From the NCBI GenBank assembly GCA_037133915.1, contig JBAXND010000015.1, positions 1 through 64,000 on the forward strand: a stretch of 64,000 bases of DNA, in the 5' to 3' direction. The stretch comes from Bacteroidota bacterium (GTDB lineage: Bacteria; Bacteroidota; Bacteroidia; Bacteroidales; CAIWKO01). Shown here piece by piece: positions 17,668-25,673 of this stretch; position 1 is the stretch's first letter, and every line of letters starts with the position of its first letter. The notes beneath the pieces were generated by a model, which saw only the letters and a program-made list of their open reading frames with translations, was not told where the DNA came from and searched no databases. A program made the translations under genes and the position numbers.

Positions 17668-19077
17668 ATGGCTATGAATGAAGATTTTGAAGATTTTGAT
17701 GAAAATTACATCATCGACTTGGTTACCCGCTTTGAAAACATGCTTTCGGAAAAGGGGCAATGCTTCTTTGACGTAGAAGAGTACGAAGATATTATTGACT
17801 ATTATTTCGAAAAAGATAACCTTAAAAAAACTGACATCGCCATTGAACTGGCCATGCAGCAGCATCCTTATACGCACACATTCCTGTTAAAAAAAGCACA
17901 GCTCCTCGCCTCTTCCGACAAACCTGAGAAAGCCCTCAACATGCTTGAGCAGATTGAACGGAAATATGGTGAAGATCCGGACATAACACTTGTTAAAGCC
18001 AGTATATACAGCCAGCTTAAGCATTACGAAAAATCTATAGAAGCTTACAAAAAAGCAGCTGAGTCGTTTGATGAACCTGCCGATATCTTTGCGAATATTG
18101 CATATGAATATCAGAATACCGGCAATTATACCAAAGCGCTGTTCTATTTAAAAAAAGCCATTAAAGCAGACCCTGCCAACGACAGTATTTTGTATGAACT
18201 GGGGTATTGCTTTGAAGTGTTGAACAGAACCGAGGAAGCTGTTAAGTTTTTCAACCTGTACATCGACGAAAATCCATATTCGGATGTTGCATGGTTTAAC
18301 CTCGGCATTGCCTACAGCAATCTCGAATTGTATGAAAAAGCAATTGAGGCCAATGATTATGTAATAGCTATCAATACTACGTTTATCTCGGGCTTCTTTA
18401 ATAAAGCCAATGCCTTTATCAATCTGGAACGCTATGAGGAAGCCATTGCGGTGTACCAAGAAATTCTGGAAATTGAGGAAGCTGATGCCATGACCTATTA
18501 TTATATGGGTGAGTGCTACGAAAAGCTTAAAATGTACGATCAGGCTACCGAGAATTATAATAAAGCACTTGAGATTGATGAGTTTCTGGCAGATGCATGG
18601 ATGGGTCTTGGTGTGGTTCACGAGGAAACCGGAAATTTTATTAAGGCACAGTTTTTTATGGCGAATGCCATTAAAATTGAGCCCATCAATGCCGACTACT
18701 GGTATATTATGGGTGATTTGCAGTACAAAACGGGCATGCTCGAAAAATCGCTTGAATCCTATCGGAAGGTTTGTGAATTAAATCCTAAAGATACCGATAT
18801 CTGGATAGACATTTCGGAAGTGATAGCCGAAACAGGGACAATTGAACAAGCCATTGATTCTATTGCCGAAGGTATTCTGGAACAGCCTAAGAATGCAGCA
18901 TTTCAATACCGTCATGCCGGTTATCTTTTCATTGCCGGACTGGAAAAAGAAGCACTTTTAAAACTCGAGGAGTCGTTAAACCTCGACTATCGCGGTTATA
19001 TTGACCTGCTTGATTATCTTCCCCAGCTTAAGCTGAACAGCGGTGTAACCGACCTGATAGAATTTTATAAAAAATAA
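17668..19077 (+). CDS. Tetratricopeptide repeat protein
   Basis: A cytoplasmic protein of about 469 residues made almost wholly of TPR units: for example PEKALNMLEQIERKYGEDPD, KHYEKSIEAYKKAAESFDEP, NYTKALFYLKKAIKADPAND and MYDQATENYNKALEIDEF. No signal peptide or catalytic domain is visible. The N-terminus is acidic (NEDFEDFDENYIIDLV). TPR solenoids bind partner proteins, and the target here is unknown. The frame opens at a TTG at 17665; ATG 17668 and ATG 17674 follow, and either could be the start. It heads a plus-strand unit with comA, dedA and aroE, 19 bases before comA. Confidence 0.85.
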   Translation: MAMNEDFEDFDENYIIDLVTRFENMLSEKGQCFFDVEEYEDIIDYYFEKDNLKKTDIAIELAMQQHPYTHTFLLKKAQLLASSDKPEKALNMLEQIERKYGEDPDITLVKASIYSQLKHYEKSIEAYKKAAESFDEPADIFANIAYEYQNTGNYTKALFYLKKAIKADPANDSILYELGYCFEVLNRTEEAVKFFNLYIDENPYSDVAWFNLGIAYSNLELYEKAIEANDYVIAINTTFISGFFNKANAFINLERYEEAIAVYQEILEIEEADAMTYYYMGECYEKLKMYDQATENYNKALEIDEFLADAWMGLGVVHEETGNFIKAQFFMANAIKIEPINADYWYIMGDLQYKTGMLEKSLESYRKVCELNPKDTDIWIDISEVIAETGTIEQAIDSIAEGILEQPKNAAFQYRHAGYLFIAGLEKEALLKLEESLNLDYRGYIDLLDYLPQLKLNSGVTDLIEFYKK

Positions 19078-19096
19078 GTCCAAATAATTTCGGGAT

Positions 19097-19879
19097 ATGA
19101 ACTATACGTTGCCCTTTATTCCGTCACGGCCCGAAAAGCCGCGGGAAAGCGGAATCACTATGGTTATGGATAAAGGCCTTAGCCTTAGAGAGTGTGAAAA
19201 CATGGTTTCGGCAGGAGGTTATATTGCCGATTTTGTTAAGTTTGGGTTTGGCACTTCAGCTGTGGTAGGAAGTCTTGAAGATAAAGTAAAGGTATTTCAC
19301 CGTGCCGGAATACGCGTATACCTTGGCGGAACGCTGTTCGAAGCCTTTGTAATACGAGGCATGTTTGACGACTATGTAAAGCTGGCAAAGCGGCTGAAGC
19401 TTGAAACCGTTGAAGTATCGGACGGCTCGATGAAAATGGAACATTCGCAGAAATGCGAATACATCAAAAAACTGGCACAGGATTTCACTGTTTTGTCTGA
19501 AGTTGGTTCGAAAGATGAAAACGTACATCTGAGCACTGCTGAATGGATAAATGGTATGAAATCGGAGCTTGAGGCCGGTGCATTTAAAGTTATTGCCGAA
19601 GCCCGCGAAGGTGGCAATGTAGGAATCTTTAACAGCGCAGGCAAAGCCGAAAGCGAACTGATAGACGAGATTATTGCAAAGGTAGGCGCTGACAGTGTAT
19701 TATGGGAAACACCGCTCAAATCGCAACAAGTCTGGTTCATAAAAAAGATTGGCGCGAATGCTAATCTGGGTAATGTAGCACCCAACGAGCTGATAGCACT
19801 TGAAGCGCTTCGCCTTGGATTAAGGGGCGATACTTTTTTTGAATATCTTCCTGAAGAGCTTAAAAAAAATAAAATTTAA
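19097..19879 (+). CDS. comA: Phosphosulfolactate synthase (ComA)
   Basis: Matches the ComA family, which adds sulfite to phosphoenolpyruvate to give (2R)-phosphosulfolactate. In methanogens this is the first step of coenzyme M synthesis. Visible motifs are GITMVMDKGLSL, YIADFVKFGFGTS, GGTLFEAFVIRG, VEVSDGSM, LSEVGSKDENV, VIAEAREGGN and the C-terminal NLGNVAPNELIALEALRLGLRGD, which I break here only for description. Length (260 residues) is normal. Homologues occur in Bacteroidota, where the pathway is less well known and may lead to sulfolactate or other sulfonates. No comB phosphatase or comC dehydrogenase is adjacent. It follows the TPR gene and precedes a DedA gene. Confidence 0.85.
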   Translation: MNYTLPFIPSRPEKPRESGITMVMDKGLSLRECENMVSAGGYIADFVKFGFGTSAVVGSLEDKVKVFHRAGIRVYLGGTLFEAFVIRGMFDDYVKLAKRLKLETVEVSDGSMKMEHSQKCEYIKKLAQDFTVLSEVGSKDENVHLSTAEWINGMKSELEAGAFKVIAEAREGGNVGIFNSAGKAESELIDEIIAKVGADSVLWETPLKSQQVWFIKKIGANANLGNVAPNELIALEALRLGLRGDTFFEYLPEELKKNKI

Positions 19880-19943
19880 GGTTGCAGATAATTTGAATAA
19901 TTTTATCGGCGTAATGATTGAAAACTAATTTATACAATTCAGT

Positions 19944-20567
19944 ATGGGTTTGACAGCATGGATAGCAGCGATGGCTACCGCCTTTATTTCGAAGTTGGGT
20001 TATCTGGGTCTTTTAATACTGATGGCCCTTGAGAGTATGGTAGCACCTGTTCCCAGCGAAGCCGTAATGCCATTTGCAGGATTTTTAATCTCTGATGGTA
20101 AAATGTCTTTCCTGGGCGTTATTTTCTTCAGCACACTTGGAAGTATTATTGGCTCACTGATTGGTTACTGGATGGGCGCAGCCGGCGGCAGACCGCTGGT
20201 TGAAAAATGGGGAAAGTATCTGTTACTTGATAAAAGCGATCTGGACGTTACCGAAAAATGGTTCAGTAAACGTGGGGACGTAACAGTATTTGTATGCCGC
20301 TTCATTCCTGTTGTACGCCATCTTATCTCCATCCCTGCCGGTATCAGTAAAATGAACCTCTGGAAATTTTCCATCTACACACTGATAGGTGCAGGTATCT
20401 GGAATTCGATACTCACTGTTGCCGGATATTTTCTGAAAAAGAACTGGGGCGAAATTATGAAGTACAGCCACATTATAGATTATGTTGTAGTTGCAGTGCT
20501 TCTTTTAGCTGTCATTTATTACGTTTACAAATTTTACAAGAACAGAAAAAAAAGTCGTAAGTCATGA
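19944..20567 (+). CDS. DedA/VTT-domain membrane protein
   Basis: A 207-residue membrane protein of the DedA (SNARE-associated/VTT) family. It has LILMALESMVAPVPSEAVMP (re-entrant loop with the conserved glutamate and proline), GSIIGSLIGYWMGAAGG, a FVCRFIPVVRHLISIPAGIS arginine-containing helix and a final transmembrane segment (VVVAVLLLAVIYYVYKFY). Family members act in lipid carrier recycling, including undecaprenyl phosphate translocation, and in membrane homeostasis. The last codons (KKSRKS-stop) are written in the start of a heptanucleotide repeat, so the natural C-terminus may have been replaced by repeat sequence. Confidence 0.9.
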   Translation: MGLTAWIAAMATAFISKLGYLGLLILMALESMVAPVPSEAVMPFAGFLISDGKMSFLGVIFFSTLGSIIGSLIGYWMGAAGGRPLVEKWGKYLLLDKSDLDVTEKWFSKRGDVTVFVCRFIPVVRHLISIPAGISKMNLWKFSIYTLIGAGIWNSILTVAGYFLKKNWGEIMKYSHIIDYVVVAVLLLAVIYYVYKFYKNRKKSRKS

Positions 20568-20632
20568 GTCGTGAGTCGTGAGTTATGAGTCGTGAGTCGT
20601 GAGTCGTGAGTCGTGAGTCGTGAGTCGTGAGT
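20553..20632. repeat. Heptanucleotide tandem repeat, unit GAGTCGT
   Basis: About eleven 7-base units of the type GAGTCGT/GAGTTAT/AAGTCAT run without break from inside the last codons of the DedA gene. The unit GAGTCGT is the reverse complement of ACGACTC, found again at 62957-63024. Confidence 0.9.
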
Positions 20633-20662
20633 TAAAAGTTAAAGGATAGATTATAGTAGAAA

Positions 20663-20718
20663 CATTGTTCATTGTTCATTGTTCATTGTTCATTATTAAT
20701 TATTAATTGTTAATTATT
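20663..20718. repeat. Heptanucleotide tandem repeat, unit CATTGTT
   Basis: Eight contiguous 7-base units: four CATTGTT, then CATTATT, AATTATT, AATTGTT and AATTATT. The array ends two bases before the aroE start codon. Confidence 0.9.
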
Positions 20719-20720
20719 TT

Positions 20721-21473
20721 TTGAGACATTTCGGGTTGATCGGTTATCCACTCTCACATTCTTTCTCGGCTGAATATTTTACAAATAAATTCCGCAAAGA
20801 AAAGATAGCCGAAACTATGTATCGCCCGTATGAGCTCTCAAGCATAGAATTACTGCCTTTATTGCTTTCCAATATTCCTTTTGAAGGATTAAATGTCACC
20901 CTCCCTTTCAAGGAAATAATAATACCGATGCTGGATGAAATTGATGACACTGCAGTAGCCACAGGTGCTGTAAATGTTATTAAAATAAAACATGAGAACG
21001 GCAAAAACATACTGCACGGCTATAATACCGATGTTATAGGATTTGAACGTTCTATAAGGCCTCACCTATCAAGCTATCACAAATCGGCCTTGATACTGGG
21101 AACCGGTGGCGCCTCGAAGGCAGCAGCCTATATTCTGGGCATGTATCATATCCCGTTTAAGTTTGTTTCCCGCGAAAAGCAGGGAGAAAATATAATGACC
21201 TATGCTGACCTTACTCAAGAGAGCATCACCGATAATCTGATTATTATTAATGCTACACCTGTTGGCATGGTTCCCGGCGATACCGCAAAGCCGGATATTC
21301 CCTATCAGTTTCTAACGGATAAGCACCTGTTGTACGACATGGTTTATAACCCTCCTATTACTGAGTTCATGAATGAAGGCAGGAAATACGGAGCCGACAC
21401 CATCAGTGGGCTGAAGATGTTCTTTCTTCAGGCTGAGTGGGCATGGCGCATCTGGAATGACGGACGCTGCTAA
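20721..21473 (+). CDS. aroE: Shikimate dehydrogenase, AroE
   Basis: Reduces 3-dehydroshikimate to shikimate with NADPH in the chorismate pathway. The substrate site is GLIGYPLSHSFSAEYF (serines of the SxS motif), then NVTLPFKE (catalytic lysine) and YNTDVIGF (aspartate). The cofactor domain has ILGTGGASKAAAY and INATPVGMVP, with the end SGLKMFFLQAEWAWRIWN. Length (250 residues) is slightly short but normal for Bacteroidota. The only usable start is TTG 20721: an in-frame TAA lies at 20697-20699 and no ATG intervenes. The heptamer array abuts the start, so ribosome-binding sequence here is repeat-derived. Confidence 0.93.
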   Translation: MRHFGLIGYPLSHSFSAEYFTNKFRKEKIAETMYRPYELSSIELLPLLLSNIPFEGLNVTLPFKEIIIPMLDEIDDTAVATGAVNVIKIKHENGKNILHGYNTDVIGFERSIRPHLSSYHKSALILGTGGASKAAAYILGMYHIPFKFVSREKQGENIMTYADLTQESITDNLIIINATPVGMVPGDTAKPDIPYQFLTDKHLLYDMVYNPPITEFMNEGRKYGADTISGLKMFFLQAEWAWRIWNDGRC

Positions 21474-21479
21474 GTAGAA

Positions 21480-22220
21480 TTATTTTTTCAGGAACTCAAC
21501 GGGGAATGAAAAAATATGAAGTATCCCTTCATCAATATCATCATCTACCCTATTGTAATTCATTTGAGCAGGCACATTCAAACCTTCCTTGTTTAAATAG
21601 ACAATGGGAAACTCTCCAGGCACATCAATTTCCGTCTGACATTCTAAAATGGAATCTACTTCGGGGCACGGCATCAATTCTCGTATGTTCTTACCTTTGA
21701 TAGTAGCAGGGTCACCTCCCGCGATAAGGCAAAAAGCGTGATTGCAACACAACAGATTACCATCGGGACCGGCAATAGCCACTCCTGCCGGAATAGCTTC
21801 CATACATGAACAAAAGAATTTTTTCTGTCGCGAAAGGTCCTGTTCATATTTGTAATTGCTTACCGCAATCTCAACACTCACCTTCAGTTCATCGTAGTTA
21901 ACCGGTTTCACTAAATATCCATATGGGCGCACCGCTTTTGCTCTTGTAAGGATATCATCTGTAGTAACAGCCGAAGTGAAAATAATCGGAACTGAGGAAA
22001 ACTCCCTGATTTTCTCTGATACATCAACACCGGTCAGGTCGCCCTTTATCATCACGTCCATTATAACCAAATCCGGTTTGAGCTCATGGACAAGTTCCAA
22101 CGCTAAATTCCCTTCGTCGGCAATAGCCATAACATTGATACCGTCGTCGGTTAAATTTCGTTTAAGTGAAAGAGCTATAAGCTTTTCGTCCTCAACGATA
22201 AGAATGTTGATATTTTTCAT
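21480..22220 (-). CDS. Response regulator with C-terminal PAS domain
   Basis: An N-terminal receiver domain (NILIVEDEKLIALSLKRNL; phospho-acceptor aspartate in LVIMDVMIKGD; threonine/serine in FTSAV; lysine in GYLVKPVNYDEL) is joined to a PAS-like domain with FFCSCMEAIPAGVAIAGPDGNLLCCNHAFC. No DNA-binding, kinase or cyclic-nucleotide output domain follows, so the protein ends as a receiver-PAS module and probably signals by protein contact. I start at ATG 22220 (MKNINILIVED); the longer frame from 22256 adds 12 non-conserved residues. No histidine kinase is adjacent. It converges on aroE with a 6-base gap. Confidence 0.85.
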   Translation of the reverse strand: MKNINILIVEDEKLIALSLKRNLTDDGINVMAIADEGNLALELVHELKPDLVIMDVMIKGDLTGVDVSEKIREFSSVPIIFTSAVTTDDILTRAKAVRPYGYLVKPVNYDELKVSVEIAVSNYKYEQDLSRQKKFFCSCMEAIPAGVAIAGPDGNLLCCNHAFCLIAGGDPATIKGKNIRELMPCPEVDSILECQTEIDVPGEFPIVYLNKEGLNVPAQMNYNRVDDDIDEGILHIFSFPVEFLKK

Positions 22221-22405
22221 GAGTATTATTTTTATGCCTTCAGGGAAAATACCCAAAAAGCAGGTGCTTGCACAAAGTTAATTAATTCCTAAATAATTGG
22301 TCACTATTGAAAATAATATCATCCAAATTGATAAATAAACGCTTCAATGGCACTCATTTCCGACAAAAATCCTAAATTTGTCAATGTATTTATATTAGTA
22401 TAATA

Positions 22406-22438
22406 TTGAATCGCCGTTAACACCGGGCAGAATATTTC
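22406..22438 (+). promoter_or_regulatory. Candidate promoter of the glycine-rich paralogue array
   Basis: TTGAATCGCCGTT at 22406-22418 resembles the TTGAA and ATCGCYGTT elements before 28944 and 30194, followed at the expected spacing by a degenerate -7 (AATATTTC). An exact but badly spaced TAAATTTG occurs at 22373-22380 as an alternative. Confidence 0.3.
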
Positions 22439-22461
22439 CATGTAACATAAAGGATGCAATC

Positions 22462-23943
22462 ATGAATTTCAAAAAAGCAATATTCTTTGTATTTCTAATG
22501 ATTTCGGTTTCATTAGTTTTCCCGCAGGGTGCAGCTATTAATAATACCGGAAGCGCTGCCGACCCGTCCGCTATACTTGACGTAAGCAGCATCGATAAAG
22601 GCGCCCTATTGCCGCGCATGACCGATGTGCAGCGCAATGCCATAGTTAATCCGGCCGACGGTCTGATTATTTATAATACGGTTACAAAGTGCATCAACCT
22701 GTTTAAAAGCGGTTCCTGGTTTGAAATATGTGGCAATTGCGTGCCTCCCGCGACACCGGTTGCAGGAAACAACAGCCCAGTTTGTTCAGGCGACACGATA
22801 AAACTGACATCAACGGCGGTTCCAAATGCTACATACAGCTGGACAGGACCAAATGGGTTTACTTCAACACTTAAAGATCCCAAAATACCGAATTCCTCTA
22901 CGGCAAATTCAGGCATTTACAGTGTTGTAGCTACAGTAGGTGCATGCAGCAGCAGTGCCGCTGTTACAACGGTTACGGTTAATCAGTCACCGTCGTCAGC
23001 GTTCACAATGAATCCTACAAGTGCAGGTATCAATACCAATATTACGTTCACGCCAAATGTTACCGGAGCAACCTATAGCTGGGTATTTCAGGGAGGAACA
23101 CCTGCCACAAGCACTATACAGAATCCTGTTGTACAATGGGGCACTACCGGTACATTCAATATCACCTTGACCGTAACTCAAGCCGGGTGCACATCTGGAG
23201 TTACCACAAACAATATTACCATTAGTTCTTGCGGAAGCATTCATGGAAGTCAGACATTCAATTATACCGGTTCAGCGCAGACCTGGCAGGTGCCGGTATG
23301 TGTGACGAGTATCTCTGCCAGCGTTTACGGAGCGCAGGGAGGCTCAGGCTACAGTGGCAATACTAACTATGGCGGACTGGCTTCAGCCACTCTCACCGTT
23401 ACACCGGGCGAAACACTTACAATTTATGTTGGCTCACAAGGTTCAGGTGTTAACGGCGGATTCAATGGTGGCGGTCCAGGAGCAGGCTCAGGTTATGGCG
23501 GAGGTGGCGCTTCTGATATCAGGCAAGGCGGAACTTCACTGAATGAACGTATTATTGTGGGTGCCGGTGGTGGCGGAGGAAGCTACTGGAGCAGCCTTGA
23601 GGTTGTTGGAGGCAAAGGCGGCGGCCTTACCGGCGAAGATGGCTATCGTGTACCTGCTGACGCGGGCGGTCAGGGTGGAACTCAAACTGGCAGCGGAACA
23701 GGAACCTGTTCAAGCATGAATAATCCAATTGTTTCCGGTGGATTCGGTTACGGAGGCAACAGCAATAATGGTTGCGGATGCGACGGTTATGGTGGCGGCT
23801 CTGGATGGTATGGTGGTGCCGGAAGCGGCAATTGCCGTGGCGGCGGTGGCGGAAGCAATTATGTAACGCCTACCGGTTCTTCTAATGTTGTTCACACAAG
23901 AGGCGTCAAAGTGGGTGATGGACAGATTATTATTACATGGTAG
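22462..23943 (+). CDS. Secreted glycine-rich (ALK/LTK-type GRD) protein, paralogue 1
   Basis: Signal peptide (IFFVFLMISVSLVFPQ), then a Bacteroidota N-terminal module (GSAADPSAILDVSSIDKGAL, PRMTDVQRNAI, ADGLIIYNT), an Ig-like domain (SPVCSGDTIKLTSTAVPN), a PKD-like domain (YSWVFQGGTPATST, TFNITLTVTQAGC) and a C-terminal glycine-rich domain. The last starts HGSQTFNYTGSAQTWQVP and contains GGGGASDIRQGG, RIIVGAGGGGG and a GGGGGSNY ending before IIITW. SDIR followed by hydrophobic-VAGGGGG is the signature of the glycine-rich domain of ALK/LTK receptors and related bacterial proteins. There is no T9SS C-terminal signal. First of four tandem copies; function unknown, likely surface or matrix. Confidence 0.85.
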   Translation: MNFKKAIFFVFLMISVSLVFPQGAAINNTGSAADPSAILDVSSIDKGALLPRMTDVQRNAIVNPADGLIIYNTVTKCINLFKSGSWFEICGNCVPPATPVAGNNSPVCSGDTIKLTSTAVPNATYSWTGPNGFTSTLKDPKIPNSSTANSGIYSVVATVGACSSSAAVTTVTVNQSPSSAFTMNPTSAGINTNITFTPNVTGATYSWVFQGGTPATSTIQNPVVQWGTTGTFNITLTVTQAGCTSGVTTNNITISSCGSIHGSQTFNYTGSAQTWQVPVCVTSISASVYGAQGGSGYSGNTNYGGLASATLTVTPGETLTIYVGSQGSGVNGGFNGGGPGAGSGYGGGGASDIRQGGTSLNERIIVGAGGGGGSYWSSLEVVGGKGGGLTGEDGYRVPADAGGQGGTQTGSGTGTCSSMNNPIVSGGFGYGGNSNNGCGCDGYGGGSGWYGGAGSGNCRGGGGGSNYVTPTGSSNVVHTRGVKVGDGQIIITW

Positions 23944-23989
23944 AAACAATTAATAAGTAATAGGTAACAGTTTTAAATTTAAATGAATA

Positions 23990-25555
23990 ATGAAATTATT
24001 AAAAACTATCATTTTTGCATTTTCAATGTCAGTATCAGCCACAGCTGTTTTTTCGCAGGGAGCGGCTATTAATACTACGGGCAGTCCTGCCGACCCATCG
24101 GCTATACTTGATGTAAGCAGCATTGATAAAGGCGCCTTATTGCCACGCATGACTGAAGTGCAGCGTAATGCCATTGTCAATCCGGCCGATGGTCTGATTA
24201 TTTATAATACGGACACAAAATGCATTAATTTATTTAAAAACGGACTGTGGCACGAGCTGTGTGGAAACTGCATTCCTCCTGTAGCACCCGTTGCGGGAAG
24301 CAACAGTCCCGTGTGTTCAGGCGATACTATAAAACTCACGGCATCAACCGTTCCAAACACTACGTATACCTGGACAGGACCGAACGGATTTTCATCCAAC
24401 CTGCAAAATCCAAAGATTCCTAATTCGACAGTTGCCAATGCCGGTCAGTACAGCGTAAGTGTTGCAGCAGGCGGGTGCTCAAGTAATATCGCTAACGTTA
24501 ATGTTACGGTGAATCAAACGCCCGTTTCAACCTTTACATTTACCCCGACAATCGGAGGAATAAACAGCAATGTTACATTCACGCCAACCGTAAGCGGCGC
24601 ATCCTATTCATGGACATTCCAGAACGGTACGCCGGCAACGAGTACTGCACAGAACCCGGTTGTTCAGTGGGCTACAAGCGGAACTTACAATATCAGCCTT
24701 ACCGTTGCTCAGAACGGTTGTACATCAGTTATTACGTCTAACAGCATTACCATTACTTTGTGTAATATAACTCACGGTTCCCAAACCTTTAATTATACCG
24801 GCGCAGTGCAAACGTTCACAGTTCCTGTTTGTATCACTTCCATAACAGTTGAGACATGGGGAGCACAAGGAGGCAACTGCAGTCAGAGCTGGTTTGGAAC
24901 AGGCGGTTTTGGTGGATATGCCACCGGAACACTCGCAGTTTCTCCCGGACAATCACTTAATATTTATGTTGGAGGACAAGGTGAAGGATTCCCAACGGGA
25001 ACAGGAAATGGAGGTAACTACAGATATGACATGGGCGGCTGGAACGGCGGTGGTATAGGTTTCACTGCAGGTGGCGGTGGTGGCGCGTCAGACATCAGAG
25101 TGAACGGGACAACACTCAACGACAGAGTAATTGTTGGTGGCGGTGGCGGTGGTGCTCCGCTTGTTAATAATAATAACGGTGACAATGGCGGTGATGGCGG
25201 TGCGCTGATTGGTCAGGCAGGTTGCAACGGACAGAACGACTGCTCACTTGAAACAGGCGGTGGCGGAGGAACACAGACTGCGGGCGGTGCAGCCGGATTT
25301 TCAAATGCAGGTCTTTACGCCACACCGGGGCAGTTTGGTATTGGCGGTGACGCGGATAATTGCCATAGCGACATGAGTTATTCAGGTGGTGGCGGCGGCG
25401 GCTGGTATGGCGGCGGCGGCGGCGGCGGTGTTATCTGCGGGTCAGGTTACGGTGCCGGCGGCGGCGGCGGATCATCGTATATTGGTGGGGTTACTAACGG
25501 CTCAACAACTATCGGCGTGCAGAGCGGAAACGGTAAAGTGACCATCACCTGGTAA
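23990..25555 (+). CDS. Secreted glycine-rich (ALK/LTK-type GRD) protein, paralogue 2
   Basis: Same plan as the first copy with close sequence identity in the N-terminal module (GSPADPSAILDVSSIDKGAL), the Ig-like segment (SNSPVCSGDTIKLTAST) and the PKD-like segment (YSWTFQNGTPATSTAQNP). The glycine-rich domain is the longest of the four, with an insert containing NNNNGDNGGDGG and long Gly runs near GGGGGWYGGGGGGG. Signature residues GGGGASDIRVNG and RVIVGGGGGG are present, and the end is KVTITW. The start ATG at 23990 is 46 bases after the previous stop. Codon use in the Gly tracts alternates GGT, GGC and GGA. Signal peptide is MSVSATAVFSQ. Confidence 0.85.
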   Translation: MKLLKTIIFAFSMSVSATAVFSQGAAINTTGSPADPSAILDVSSIDKGALLPRMTEVQRNAIVNPADGLIIYNTDTKCINLFKNGLWHELCGNCIPPVAPVAGSNSPVCSGDTIKLTASTVPNTTYTWTGPNGFSSNLQNPKIPNSTVANAGQYSVSVAAGGCSSNIANVNVTVNQTPVSTFTFTPTIGGINSNVTFTPTVSGASYSWTFQNGTPATSTAQNPVVQWATSGTYNISLTVAQNGCTSVITSNSITITLCNITHGSQTFNYTGAVQTFTVPVCITSITVETWGAQGGNCSQSWFGTGGFGGYATGTLAVSPGQSLNIYVGGQGEGFPTGTGNGGNYRYDMGGWNGGGIGFTAGGGGGASDIRVNGTTLNDRVIVGGGGGGAPLVNNNNGDNGGDGGALIGQAGCNGQNDCSLETGGGGGTQTAGGAAGFSNAGLYATPGQFGIGGDADNCHSDMSYSGGGGGGWYGGGGGGGVICGSGYGAGGGGGSSYIGGVTNGSTTIGVQSGNGKVTITW

Positions 25556-25563
25556 TTAATAGT

Positions 25564-25597
25564 GAAGAATTAAGAACTAAAAACTAAGAATTAGTTT
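25564..25597. repeat. Short heptamer-period repeat after paralogue 2
   Basis: GAAGAAT, TAAGAAC, TAAAAAC and TAAGAAT succeed each other with 7-base period. The first part, together with the paralogue stop region, recurs after paralogue 3 at 27131-27155, and AACTAAAAACTAAGAAT recurs at 41314-41331. Confidence 0.75.
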
Positions 25598-25673
25598 AAA
25601 TGGAGCGACCGCACGGCTTTTTTTTTACAAATTTGTTGCGCTAAACTCATGCTAATAGTAAATACTTCTTTGT

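Noticed and set aside
20553..20718. CRISPR array
   Set aside because: The repeats are contiguous 7-base units without spacers, and no cas gene is present in the window.
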